A stretch of DNA of 64,000 nucleotides from Gammaproteobacteria bacterium UBA2965 (GTDB lineage: Bacteria > Pseudomonadota > Gammaproteobacteria > Pseudomonadales > Azotimanducaceae). The notes below the pieces were generated by a model. That model was given only the letters and a program-made list of their open reading frames with translations, ran no database searches and was not told where the DNA came from. Shown piece after piece: positions 23,560 to 31,182 of the stretch (the stretch's first letter is position 1; each line of letters opens with the position of its first letter). A program made the translations under genes and the position numbers. The stretch lies in assembly GCA_002348385.1 (NCBI GenBank), contig DEBD01000002.1:1-64000 (forward strand), written 5' to 3'.

Positions 23560-24125
23560 CGCTCTTCGGCACGCTCCCTGACCCGGGGGCGCACCCTCAC
23601 CCGCGGACGCGGTGGCGCCGGCGTGCCCACCGGCGGCGCCAGCAGCGTCGCAAGTTCGACCTGCGCTTGCTGCGCATCCAGCCAGTCCAACGCGCGCGGC
23701 AACAACCCCGGCAGCGCGTGCAGAGCCAGGGCGCAGGTGGCCATCAACACCGGGGAGACGTCCTGGCGCAGCTCACCTGCCTTCTGCCGCGCCGCCAATG
23801 CCCGGGACAACCCCTGCAACGCCGCTTCCAGGCCCTGGCGTTGCCAGGCAAGCAACTGCCACTCCTGTTGGCCGATCTGCGCCACCGCGGTGGGTAGGCC
23901 CTCACCACCGCCAGTCGGCGCGAGCGGTTCCAGAACGGCCTCTGCCAGCACCGCCTGGAACAACCCAGCTTTGTCGCCAAAGTAGTGGTAGAGCATGCGT
24001 TTGTTGACCCCCGCCACCGCGGCAATGCGGTCTACACGAGCCCCCGCTGGACCGTGCTCGGCAAATTCACCCAAGGCGGCCTGCAGAATGGCGGCCCGAG
24101 TCGAGGCGGTAGGCTCCACACTCAT
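23556..24125 (-). CDS. TetR family transcriptional regulator
   Basis: 189 residues. N-terminal TetR DNA-binding domain: TRAAILQAALGEFAEHG, ARVDRIAAVAGVNKRMLYHYFGDKAGLF with the recognition helix ending L-Y-H-Y-F. The C-terminal ligand/dimer domain is Ala/Leu/Gln-rich and ends in a long Pro/Arg tail (PPRPRVRVRPRVRERAEER). The ligand is unknown. Three copies of an inverted repeat lie upstream (24139, 24192 and 24287), the nearest 14 bases before the ATG, so autoregulation and control of the genes to the right are likely. Converges with aroA. Confidence 0.88.
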   Translation of the reverse strand: MSVEPTASTRAAILQAALGEFAEHGPAGARVDRIAAVAGVNKRMLYHYFGDKAGLFQAVLAEAVLEPLAPTGGGEGLPTAVAQIGQQEWQLLAWQRQGLEAALQGLSRALAARQKAGELRQDVSPVLMATCALALHALPGLLPRALDWLDAQQAQVELATLLAPPVGTPAPPRPRVRVRPRVRERAEER

Positions 24126-24138
24126 GACCTACCCCTGG

Positions 24139-24154
24139 GTAACCATATAGTTAC
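24139..24154. promoter_or_regulatory. TetR operator-like palindrome, copy 1
   Basis: GTAAC-CATATA-GTTAC, a perfect 5-base inverted repeat with the self-complementary-like centre CATATA. It is 14 bases upstream of the tetR ATG and identical in all 16 bases to copy 2. Confidence 0.7.
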
Positions 24155-24191
24155 TCCGCAAACCATACTTACTCGAGCCGCCGGGTGATAT

Positions 24192-24207
24192 GTAACCATA
24201 TAGTTAC
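24192..24207. promoter_or_regulatory. TetR operator-like palindrome, copy 2
   Basis: GTAAC-CATATA-GTTAC, identical to copy 1 and 53 bases (about five helical turns) from it, so the two would face the same side of the DNA. A degenerate half copy (AACCATACTTAC) lies between them at about 24162-24173. Confidence 0.7.
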
Positions 24208-24286
24208 CCACTGACCGGATTTGGGCAATATAGACATCAAGCATGACCAATCTTCAATCATCGACCAGGGTCCCGCGGCGCACAGA

Positions 24287-24302
24287 GTAACCGATTAGTT
24301 AC
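24287..24302. promoter_or_regulatory. TetR operator-like palindrome, copy 3
   Basis: GTAAC-CGATTA-GTTAC: the same half-sites and spacing with two changes in the central six bases. It is 95 bases (about nine turns) from copy 2, on the side of the rightward genes, so it may control their transcription. Confidence 0.6.
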
Positions 24303-24367
24303 CCAGTTGCACGGCTATCGACGCTGCACACGCCCAGGTGGTATTAGGCCGCCAGCCTGAAAATGAG

Positions 24368-25003
24368 ATGCCACCCGTGACGCTGTCCGGCCGGATCGTT
24401 GCCGCGCTGCTCATGCTTACGCTGCTTAGACCGATTCAGGCCTGGCCCGCCTCCAAGCTGGAAATCGACGCCCGCGTGGGCACGGAGATAGACACTCACA
24501 ACGTGCGCGACTCGATCATCGGTTTCGTGTTCGGCAATCAAGGGCTCATGTACCACCTGTCTCTGGAAGGCACCAAGTTCTGGAGGATCAACAAGCAGCA
24601 CGGGGGGCGTCCGCTCGGCAGCGCCCCCAAGGCCCTATACACTAGATGGTCTAAAGCCAATGCCGGACCCATCCGCTTTGCCAGCGCCGCCGAGCCAAAA
24701 CACCCCCCGGACATCTATAGACCTGCATCAGCCGGCAGGCCTCGAACCCGTATCAATCGCCAAATCCTGGGGGCGGGAGCTGTGGTTCACGGGCGTGGAA
24801 GCCCGCGGCGAATCTCTGGTGCAGACCTCCTCAGGGCAGATCCCGCTGTCACAGTACCTGGCCATGGGGCGGGAGCGAGTGTGCAACGGGCGGGAACTGC
24901 TGCTGCTCAAGATTCTCGAGCCGAATCCCGCGCCCGTTCTGGGGAACCTCTACCTGGAGGCACACCGGTCCAAACACGAGGTCTACGTCGTCACCCACGT
25001 TGA
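24368..25003 (+). CDS. Doubtful ORF: signal-peptide-like start running into the next gene
   Basis: The only open frame in the 534-base gap between tetR and the isomerase-like gene. From ATG 24368 it reads a plausible signal peptide (RIVAALLMLTLLRPIQAW) and about 70 residues of ordinary composition (EIDARVGTEIDTHNVRDSI, GLMYHLSLEGTKFWRINK). It then continues in the wrong frame through the start of the next gene, where it becomes Arg/Ala/Gly-rich. I do not recognise it. It could be a truncated exported protein that lost its 3' end, or chance. The region also holds operator copies 1-3. Confidence 0.2.
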   Translation: MPPVTLSGRIVAALLMLTLLRPIQAWPASKLEIDARVGTEIDTHNVRDSIIGFVFGNQGLMYHLSLEGTKFWRINKQHGGRPLGSAPKALYTRWSKANAGPIRFASAAEPKHPPDIYRPASAGRPRTRINRQILGAGAVVHGRGSPRRISGADLLRADPAVTVPGHGAGASVQRAGTAAAQDSRAESRARSGEPLPGGTPVQTRGLRRHPR

Positions 25004-25706
25004 TGAGTCCGCCTGGCCCGACGGCATAGGAGCGGTGCGCCTGGGCGCCAACCAGCGGCTGCGACACCAATTCGCAGACGATGAGGCGTTTCGTCGAGCG
25101 TTCCTAAGCGCGGTGCGGGACTATGAAGCCATTCGGCGTGCCGCTGACGAAGGCACCCACGTATACCCGCAAGCCGAGATCGCCAAGCGCGAGGCCATGG
25201 AGGCTTTCACCGAGCTGGTCAGCGTGCGACCCGGCGACGTCGTGAACGTGCCGCCTTGGCAGCCGCACTCGCTGCAGCACGGAGTACGCGTCGTAGAGCT
25301 GCAGACACCAACCTTCGAGCGCCTCATCATCTCGTTCGCGCAGCGCGTACTGACCCAGGAGCACTGGGACAGCGACGAAGCCATCATGGGCTTGGATCTG
25401 GCGCCCCCGGCACCACCCGATGTCGTTCCCGTTGCCCAGGGAATCGAGCAGATCGGACGCTTCGACGACATTGCCGCCTGGCGGGTCCGCATCGGCCCGC
25501 ACCGCAGCATGAATCTTGATTTTCTGCCGCACTACGCGGCGTGCATCTGCTTGTCAGGATCCGTAACGGCAAACGGACTGACGCGCCATGTCGAACAAGC
25601 CTGTCTGATCCCCCATGCGGCACTACCGCTGACATTGACCAATCCCACCGCAGAGCCAACGGTCTGCCTCGTTGCCGGCCCGGCATCAACCACCGCGCCG
25701 GCCTGA
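24660..25706 (+). CDS. Mannose-6-phosphate-isomerase-like cupin protein
   Basis: 348 residues. Class I phosphomannose-isomerase architecture: VSIAKSWGRELWFTGVEARG near the N-terminus, LLLKILEPNPAPVLGNLYLEAHRSKHEVYVVTH in pieces with the metal-binding cupin region, then RPGDVVNVPPWQPHSLQHGVRVVELQTP (second metal His and Pro-rich turn). The C-terminal cupin has CLSGSVTANGLTRHVEQACLIP. It resembles ManA but the usual Q-x-H and K-P-E motifs are altered, so the substrate may differ. A helical segment sits between the two cupins. The stop overlaps the next ATG (TGATG), so it is cotranscribed with the phosphoesterase. Confidence 0.7.
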   Translation: MPDPSALPAPPSQNTPRTSIDLHQPAGLEPVSIAKSWGRELWFTGVEARGESLVQTSSGQIPLSQYLAMGRERVCNGRELLLLKILEPNPAPVLGNLYLEAHRSKHEVYVVTHVDESAWPDGIGAVRLGANQRLRHQFADDEAFRRAFLSAVRDYEAIRRAADEGTHVYPQAEIAKREAMEAFTELVSVRPGDVVNVPPWQPHSLQHGVRVVELQTPTFERLIISFAQRVLTQEHWDSDEAIMGLDLAPPAPPDVVPVAQGIEQIGRFDDIAAWRVRIGPHRSMNLDFLPHYAACICLSGSVTANGLTRHVEQACLIPHAALPLTLTNPTAEPTVCLVAGPASTTAPA

Positions 25707-26815
25707 TGGTTGCCGTCGCACAGACACTCAGGCACACATGGCGGCGGATTCTGCCCGCGCTGGTCACGTTGGTCTTCTACTTCGGCTTGCTCGTATATCC
25801 ATTGATGCGCATGCTCGGCCTGGCTTTTCCTGATTGGCGGCCAGGCACGTGGGAACTGCTGTGCATCATGCTTGGACCGCTGGCGGGGCGGTTGTCTTAT
25901 GAATTCGTCCCGTCGCTCACCACGCGCTGGCTCGCGGCTATAGCGCTCACCTGGCTCGGCGTCTGTTTCGTCAGCTTCAATCTGGTGGTGGTGTGGGAAC
26001 TCGTCAACGGCATTTACCCACTGCCCAGACAGCCTTCGGGCCAGGCGCTGCTGGCGCTCACCGCCCTGATCAGCGTTGGAGGCTTTGTCAACGCCCAGTT
26101 GATCCGCATCAATCACATCGCAATCACCGCCCCACAGCAACAATCGGGTTACCGGCGCATCGCACAGATCAGCGATGTTCACGTTGGCTCCCGCAGTGGG
26201 CGATTACTAAAGCGCATCGTACGGAAGACGAATGCCGCCAAACCCGACTGCATCATGATTACCGGCGACCTCGTGGATTTCCGCGACGTCAGCCAGACAG
26301 AGCTGCAACCACTCCAGGGGCTTGAAGCACCCACCTATTTCGTCATCGGCAACCATGAGCGCTACGTAGACCTGGAGGCCATCTGCGCTCGCCTGCAAAG
26401 CCTGGGCATCCGAGTACTCCGTAACGAGAGCATCGACGTCGAAGGTATGCAGCTCGTGGGGATAGATGATGCGGAAGCGAAAACCCAGGTAGGCGACGAG
26501 CTGCGCCGCATCCCCGCCATGTCCGAGCGATTCCGCGTGCTCCTCTACCATCGGCCGGACGGTTCCCAGGAAGCGGCCGACTGGGGGGCGCACCTGATGC
26601 TTTGCGGGCACACGCACCACGGTCAGATCGTGCCGTTCAATTACGCAGTTCGGCGGGTGTTCCCACAGATCCGCGGGTTGTACCCGGTTCAGGGCATGAA
26701 CCTGTACGTGTCTCCGGGAACCGGCACCTGGGGACCGATTATGCGCTTAGGTTCCCGCTCCGAGATCGGTATGATTGAGCTAACTGACGGGGATACTTCA
26801 TGTCCGACGAATTGA
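25706..26815 (+). CDS. Membrane-anchored metallophosphoesterase
   Basis: 369 residues from ATG 25706, coupled to the preceding stop; the frame is open upstream but overlaps the isomerase-like gene. The N-terminal 140 residues have about four hydrophobic segments (ILPALVTLVFYFGLLVYPL, LLCIMLGPLAG, LAAIALTWLGVCFVSFNLVV, ALLALTALISVGGFVNAQL). The catalytic domain has every calcineurin-type motif: ISDVHVGS, ITGDLVDFRD, VIGNHERY, and CGHTHHGQIVPF. It is like the YkoQ/YaeI-type phosphoesterases, some of which act on lipid-linked substrates. The active site would face the cytosol or periplasm depending on topology. Overlaps the next gene by 16 bases. Confidence 0.9.
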   Translation: MVAVAQTLRHTWRRILPALVTLVFYFGLLVYPLMRMLGLAFPDWRPGTWELLCIMLGPLAGRLSYEFVPSLTTRWLAAIALTWLGVCFVSFNLVVVWELVNGIYPLPRQPSGQALLALTALISVGGFVNAQLIRINHIAITAPQQQSGYRRIAQISDVHVGSRSGRLLKRIVRKTNAAKPDCIMITGDLVDFRDVSQTELQPLQGLEAPTYFVIGNHERYVDLEAICARLQSLGIRVLRNESIDVEGMQLVGIDDAEAKTQVGDELRRIPAMSERFRVLLYHRPDGSQEAADWGAHLMLCGHTHHGQIVPFNYAVRRVFPQIRGLYPVQGMNLYVSPGTGTWGPIMRLGSRSEIGMIELTDGDTSCPTN

Positions 26816-27477
26816 TCGTAGAACAGATTCAGATTGGCCCGATGCAGAACTTCACCTACATCGTGGGCTCAAAGCGCACGCGCGAGGTTGCCATCGTAGA
26901 CCCGGCCTGGGACATCGGCGAGCTGGTGGAGCAGATCAACACCAAGGACTACAAGCTCACGGCAGCCCTGGTAACCCACTACCACCCAGACCATTGCGGC
27001 GGCTCTTTCGGGGGACACGACGTCGAAGGGGTCGCCGATCTGCTGGAAACCAATCCAGTGAAAATTTACGCGCACAAAGCGGAGGCCGACGGCGTCAAGC
27101 GCGTGACCGGAATCTCCGAGTCCGACATGGTACGGGTAGAGTCGGGTGACGACCTCAAACTGGGCGACATCAGCATCGAATTTCTACATACCCCGGGCCA
27201 CACGCCCGGCTCTCAGTGCTTTCGCATCAAGAACACCCTGGTATCCGGCGACACGCTTTTCATCAACGGGTGCGGTCGCGTCGATCTGCCAGGGTCGAGC
27301 TCGGAAGACATGTACCACAGCATCCAAAAACTGGGCTCTTTGCCGGACGACACGCTACTGCTGCCCGGCCACAACTACGCTCACGTTCCAAACGCCACCT
27401 TGGCCGAGACCAAGAAGGTGAACACCTACATGAACGTGAAAGATCTGAAGACGTGGAAGCTGTTCATGGGCGATTGA
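26800..27477 (+). CDS. MBL-fold hydrolase, glyoxalase-II-like
   Basis: 225 residues. Metal motif THYHPDHCGGS (His-x-His-x-Asp-His), then HTPGHTPGSQCF (third ligand), SGDTLFINGCGRVDLPGSS (bridging Asp) and LLPGHNYAH (last His). N-terminal NFTYIVGSKRTREVAIVDPAWD as in glyoxalase II/persulfide dioxygenase. The C-terminal glutathione-binding helices of true glyoxalase II are absent, and the end is short (NTYMNVKDLKTWKLFMGD). The substrate (S-lactoyl-glutathione, persulfide or other thioester) is undecided. Last gene of a probable three-gene operon with the isomerase-like and phosphoesterase genes. Confidence 0.85.
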   Translation: MSDELIVEQIQIGPMQNFTYIVGSKRTREVAIVDPAWDIGELVEQINTKDYKLTAALVTHYHPDHCGGSFGGHDVEGVADLLETNPVKIYAHKAEADGVKRVTGISESDMVRVESGDDLKLGDISIEFLHTPGHTPGSQCFRIKNTLVSGDTLFINGCGRVDLPGSSSEDMYHSIQKLGSLPDDTLLLPGHNYAHVPNATLAETKKVNTYMNVKDLKTWKLFMGD

Positions 27478-27621
27478 GCGCCCCGTCGCTCGGTCCGTTC
27501 ATCGGTGATTCCACACCCCTCGGCAGAAGCACCTGCCAGAAGCGAGCGTTTACGCGATGGCAGGCGCTAATTCACGACCCCGGCACTTGTTAATTCCACG
27601 GCAAGGCCTAAAAAATAGGAC

Positions 27622-27868
27622 ATGCACGTGAATCCTGACGCGCATCTGGTCGGCCAGCATTTTCCGCATGACGAAGTGCGCTACACCATAGTCACGTGCG
27701 TGGGCCCAACTGTGGTTGCCCGCCTACCTTAAAGACGGTCGCCTGCAGCGAATTCTGATGTGCCTAGCGGACGTGCCCGACGCCCCGGAAGTTACCGAGA
27801 TCATCCTCACTGGACCTGCCGCACCGCCGCAAGCCGTCGGCCGGTCAGTCGCACCCCGCAGCGGATAG
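27622..27868 (+). pseudogene. Possible frameshifted small gene in a 367-base gap
   Basis: The gap 27478-27844 has no normal gene. An ATG at 27622 (AGGA upstream) opens 36 codons (HLVGQHFPHDEVRYTIVTCVG) and stops at 27730. In the +1 frame the next stretch reads on as QLWLPAYLKDGRLQRILM and PDAPEVTEIILTGP to a TAG at 27866. Joined near 27705-27710, the two give a smooth protein of about 80 residues that I do not recognise. It could be a recently frameshifted gene, programmed frameshifting, a sequencing or assembly error, or chance. The 3' end overlaps the convergent DUF2147 gene. Confidence 0.25.
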
Positions 27869-28363
27869 GGGCGGCTGGGCCGCTCGCAGCATGGTGACGA
27901 TCAGCTCGGTGCATGCGCTCAGGGGCTCGAAGGTTTCCGTGCGCCCAAACATCGGCATACCGATGTAGCCGCGCATCTTCAGCAAGCCGTTCCTGCCCAG
28001 GCGAATGGTCGAGTCATAGATATTTCCCGACTCAGGGTCGTATATCCGACCTCGCCACATGCCTTTCTCGAACCGGTAATCCCTTAGCAGCTCCAACCCC
28101 AGAATGGGATCCTGGCGCCGCTCGGGATCCGGGTTCTCAGCGTCGCGACGCGGCGTACCCGGCGGACCGAAGATTTCATTCGGCCCGTAGTTGGGTTCCA
28201 GTAGCACCACCACGCGCATGCTCAGCCCTTCCCCAGCGCGCGCGATCTGCAATATGGATTCGGGGCTGGCCCAATTACCGATGACACCCTCACCAACGCC
28301 GGCGTAGGCAGGCGCCCCCAGCCAGCACAATCCCAACAGCATGGCGCGCAGCATCCTCACCAT
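27845..28363 (-). CDS. DUF2147 family exported protein
   Basis: 172 residues with a signal peptide (RMLRAMLLGLCWLGAPAYA). The mature part follows the DUF2147 pattern: GEGVIGNWASPESILQIARAGEGL at the N-terminus (the G-x-W start of the family), a long loop (GPPGTPRRDAENPDPERR) that lists components, then GLELLRDYRFEKGMWRGRIYDPESGNIYDSTIRL and LKMRGYIGMPMFGRTETF. The last block is the family signature (Y-D-P-x-x-G-x-x-Y, L-x-x-R-G-Y). It begins one base after the mdh stop, so it is cotranscribed with mdh. Function unknown; periplasmic. Confidence 0.85.
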   Translation of the reverse strand: MVRMLRAMLLGLCWLGAPAYAGVGEGVIGNWASPESILQIARAGEGLSMRVVVLLEPNYGPNEIFGPPGTPRRDAENPDPERRQDPILGLELLRDYRFEKGMWRGRIYDPESGNIYDSTIRLGRNGLLKMRGYIGMPMFGRTETFEPLSACTELIVTMLRAAQPPLSAAGCD

Positions 28364-29338
28364 CTAGGTCAGCAGGTGGGCCACCGCGTCACGTTCCTCG
28401 GCCAGCTCAACCTCGGTGGCACGCATCTTGTCGGCGCTAAAGTCGTTCACGTCGCGACCTTGCACGATTTGCCAATCTCCTTTCTCGCACACGACGGGAA
28501 AGGAGTAGATCAGGCCTTCGGCTATGCCATAGCTGCCGTCAGAGTAGACCCCCATGCTTACGAGCCCTCCGCTACCCAGCGCCCAATCATGCATGTGGTC
28601 GATGGCCGCGTTAGCTGCCGACGCCGCGCTGGATGCGCCGCGGGCTTCGATGATTGCCGCCCCGCGTTGCTGCACCGTTGGAATGAACTCGTCTGTATAC
28701 CAATCCATGGACACCAGACTAAGGGCTTCCTCTCCCGCCACGGTTGCACCGTGCAGGTCCGGGTACTGGGTGGCCGAGTGGTTGCCCCAGATGCACAAAC
28801 CGGATACCTCGGAGATGTGCTTGCCAGTCTTGGCGGCCAGCTCGGCCACCGCTCGGTTGTGATCCAGCCGGGTCATGGCGGTAAATTGTCGCGGATCGAT
28901 GTCCGGCGCGTTGCGCTGGGCGATCAGGCAGTTGGTGTTGGCGGGATTACCCACCACCAGAATTTTCACATCGCGGCTGGCGTGATCGTTGATGGCCTTC
29001 CCCTGCACCGAGAAGATGGCCGCGTTGGCCTCGATGAGATCCTTACGCTCCATACCTTTGCTGCGAGGCCTGGAGCCCACCAGCAGGGCATAGTCGGTGT
29101 CCGCGAACGCTACGTTCGGGTCGTCCGTCTGCACAAACCCCTGAATGAGCGGGAAGGCACAGTCCTCCAGCTCCATCACAACGCCCTTGAGGGCATCCAG
29201 CGCGGGCGTGATCTCCAGCAATTGCAGAATCACCGGCTGGTCCTTACCCAGCATCTCGCCAGAGGCAATGCGAAACAGCAGCGCATAGCCAATCTGTCCG
29301 GCGGCGCCGGTTACCGTTACACGCACGGGTTGCTTCAT
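28364..29338 (-). CDS. mdh: Malate dehydrogenase
   Basis: 324 residues. NAD-dependent malate/oxaloacetate interconversion in the TCA cycle. Rossmann start VRVTVTGAAGQIGYALLFRIASG, the substrate-Arg region SRPRSKGMERKDLIEAN, the VGNPANTNCLIA block, and the catalytic His in CIWGNHSATQYPDL. The MTRLDHNRAVAELAAKTG block is characteristic of the MalDH form common in beta/gammaproteobacteria and cytosolic eukaryotic enzymes, not the E. coli form. All catalytic residues are seen. The downstream DUF2147 gene is cotranscribed. Confidence 0.95.
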   Translation of the reverse strand: MKQPVRVTVTGAAGQIGYALLFRIASGEMLGKDQPVILQLLEITPALDALKGVVMELEDCAFPLIQGFVQTDDPNVAFADTDYALLVGSRPRSKGMERKDLIEANAAIFSVQGKAINDHASRDVKILVVGNPANTNCLIAQRNAPDIDPRQFTAMTRLDHNRAVAELAAKTGKHISEVSGLCIWGNHSATQYPDLHGATVAGEEALSLVSMDWYTDEFIPTVQQRGAAIIEARGASSAASAANAAIDHMHDWALGSGGLVSMGVYSDGSYGIAEGLIYSFPVVCEKGDWQIVQGRDVNDFSADKMRATEVELAEERDAVAHLLT

Positions 29339-29473
29339 GCCATCCTCCCAAAGCCCTTCGCTTTCTTTTCGTTGCTAATCGTTTTGCCCATGACACCGCG
29401 CATTGACGGCTGGATTCGGGCAAGCGGCGGGCATTGTAAGGAAAGTAGGCAGCAACGCAAATGATGCGCCGGC

Positions 29474-29926
29474 CTATGGCCAGTGCAACTCCCGGAACCA
29501 GCGGCCGTCCCCCCGCGAACGTAGTGCGTCCTCTATCCAGGGCGCCGCCGGCATGGGCAAACGGTCGGGTGATGCCCATATGGCGGCGCTGAAAAGATCC
29601 GGTTCCGCCACGTGCGGCTCGCCTCGCCAACGGGCCACTTCGAACACGAAATTGAGCCCCTGGTGGCGCCCTGACCGGTACGGCATCACGCACAGGGCAC
29701 GCACGTCCTCCACCACGACGCCTGTTTCCTCCTCACACTCACGCACCAGAGCTTGTTCAACGCTCTCACCGGCGCATTGGTGCCCGCCGGGCAAGCTGTA
29801 GTAGCCATCCATGAAGCCGGTATTGGACCGCTGCAGCAGAAACAGCTCGTCGCCACGAAACAGCGCCGCATGCACTACCACTGGAAAAGTATCTCTAGGC
29901 AATTCCCGCCGCTCTTTGAGCCTCAA
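29474..29926 (-). CDS. Nudix hydrolase
   Basis: 150 residues. The Nudix box is complete: GGHQCAGESVEQALVRECEE then ETGVVVE, matching G-x5-E-x7-R-E-U-x-E-E-x-G-U. It hydrolyses a nucleoside-diphosphate-linked compound in the presence of Mg2+. The substrate is unknown. The C-terminal half (LNFVFEVARWRGEPHVAEPD) looks like the standard Nudix strand set with a Trp-rich end. The start lies 10 bases from the start of the divergent GNAT gene, so the two share a very short promoter region or overlap upstream sequences. Confidence 0.88.
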   Translation of the reverse strand: MRLKERRELPRDTFPVVVHAALFRGDELFLLQRSNTGFMDGYYSLPGGHQCAGESVEQALVRECEEETGVVVEDVRALCVMPYRSGRHQGLNFVFEVARWRGEPHVAEPDLFSAAIWASPDRLPMPAAPWIEDALRSRGDGRWFRELHWP

Positions 29927-29935
29927 GAATTTGCT

Positions 29936-30838
29936 ATGGTGAAGCGACGACCCGGATCCAGCAAGCCCAGCGCCACCGCCATGTCAAAGATTTCACGAGA
30001 CAAGCCGCCCGCTTCCGCGCAGGATTCCACTCCCCGGCTCGCCGCACCCGCACCGCGAACCAGCCAGCGCTCTCATACGGCAGCACGTACCCGCCGGGTC
30101 GAGGAAGCATCGCTGAATGCATGGCCCGCAATGCAACAGGTACTCCTGGACGGCTGGCTGCTGCGCTTCTCCAAAGGGTTCACCAAGCGGGCCAACAGTA
30201 TCGTGCCACTCTACCCAAGCCTGTCAGGCGATCGCGCGGCGCTGGAGGAGAAACTGCGCTACTGCGAGAACCTCTACGCCCGCGAGAAGCTACAGACCAT
30301 ATTTCGCCTCACCTCTGTGGCCGGAGAAAGCAAAGAGCTCGCCCAGCTTCAGGCCCTGCTGGATGATCACGACTACGCCGTCACGGAAAAAAGCCTGGTT
30401 CTAGCGCGCGACCTGCCCAGGCTGTCGAGCACATCGGGAGGCGAATTGCAGCTGCTGCCGCTGGCCGACTGGGTGGCCGTGTACACTCAGCTCACCGACA
30501 TCCCGCAACCGGCCGCCGCCCTGCACCAGGCCATCCTGCAGGGCATTCAAGGGCCATGTGCGTTCGCCGCCCTGAAGGAGGGATCCAGCTGGGTTGCCTG
30601 CGGGTTAGCTGTGTCGGAGCAGGAACAGATGGGGATGTTCGACATCGTCGCGGCCCCGTCCCAGCGTCGGCGGGGCCATGCACGCCGTCTCGTGCAAGGC
30701 CTCCTGGAATGGGGTAGCAAGGGTGGGGCCAGGCAGGCCTACCTGCAGATGGTGGCGGACAACAAGCCCGCGGGGGCCCTCTATACCGGACTCGGGTTCA
30801 AATTCCTTTATAGCTACCAGTATCGTGTTTCAGGCTAG
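29936..30838 (+). CDS. GNAT family N-acetyltransferase
   Basis: 300 residues from ATG 29936; ATG 29984 is an alternative that would remove part of a basic Ser/Pro-rich lead (KRRPGSSKPSATAMSK). The lead of about 65 residues is low-complexity, and the conserved part begins VEEASLNAWPAMQQVLLDGWLLRF, a signature of a two-part GNAT family in which the first half is a degenerate domain. The active GNAT half has FDIVAAPSQRRRGHARRLVQGLL (acetyl-CoA loop) and ALYTGLGFKFLYSYQYR. The substrate is unknown. Ends before a terminator hairpin. Confidence 0.85.
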   Translation: MVKRRPGSSKPSATAMSKISRDKPPASAQDSTPRLAAPAPRTSQRSHTAARTRRVEEASLNAWPAMQQVLLDGWLLRFSKGFTKRANSIVPLYPSLSGDRAALEEKLRYCENLYAREKLQTIFRLTSVAGESKELAQLQALLDDHDYAVTEKSLVLARDLPRLSSTSGGELQLLPLADWVAVYTQLTDIPQPAAALHQAILQGIQGPCAFAALKEGSSWVACGLAVSEQEQMGMFDIVAAPSQRRRGHARRLVQGLLEWGSKGGARQAYLQMVADNKPAGALYTGLGFKFLYSYQYRVSG

Positions 30839-30849
30839 TTATAGCGTTT

Positions 30850-30882
30850 CACGCTACAAACTTGATTCAAGCGTGGTTTTTT
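30850..30882 (+). terminator. Rho-independent terminator after the GNAT gene
   Basis: CACGCT (30850-30855) pairs perfectly with AGCGTG (30870-30875), then G and six Ts (30877-30882). The loop of 14 bases may itself pair (CTTGATTCAAG). It lies 12 bases past the GNAT stop. Confidence 0.7.
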
Positions 30883-31182
30883 GAGATGTTCCCGTGTCCT
30901 GCGCGCTGTTCGTGCGGGTCCGCGGGAACTTACCCGGGCTCGTCAGGTTGCGTAGTGTGTTTGCCATAACATGTTGTAAATCAACAAATTGACGAATAAT
31001 CGGCCGTAAGTGCCCAAGTAAAACGCGATAAGCACCAGAAAGAGAGTTCGGCAAACACAAATCCAGTGGTATTGGCATGCTTTCTTTGGGAAGGCGATGG
31101 CAAGCTTTGCGTCATAGACTGCTATATCGCTGCTATAAAAACTTAAAGGACCTGGCGAGACCCAGTCTCAAGAGACCCACGC
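30883..31182 (+). other. gltB upstream region with an inverted repeat
   Basis: 300 bases without a gene, noticeably more AT-rich than the neighbours. It contains TGTTG-TAAAT-CAACA (30972-30986), a perfect 5-base inverted repeat with a 5-base centre, the kind of site bound by dimeric regulators, and TATAAA at about 31133-31138 as a possible -10 element. The gltB start has a weak AGAGA site upstream. This is where nitrogen or amino-acid control of gltBD would be expected; no known factor's site was recognised. Confidence 0.35.

Noticed and set aside
30839..31182. tRNA or small RNA gene before gltB
   Set aside because: Hairpins were explained by a terminator and a short inverted repeat; no cloverleaf or conserved RNA was recognised.
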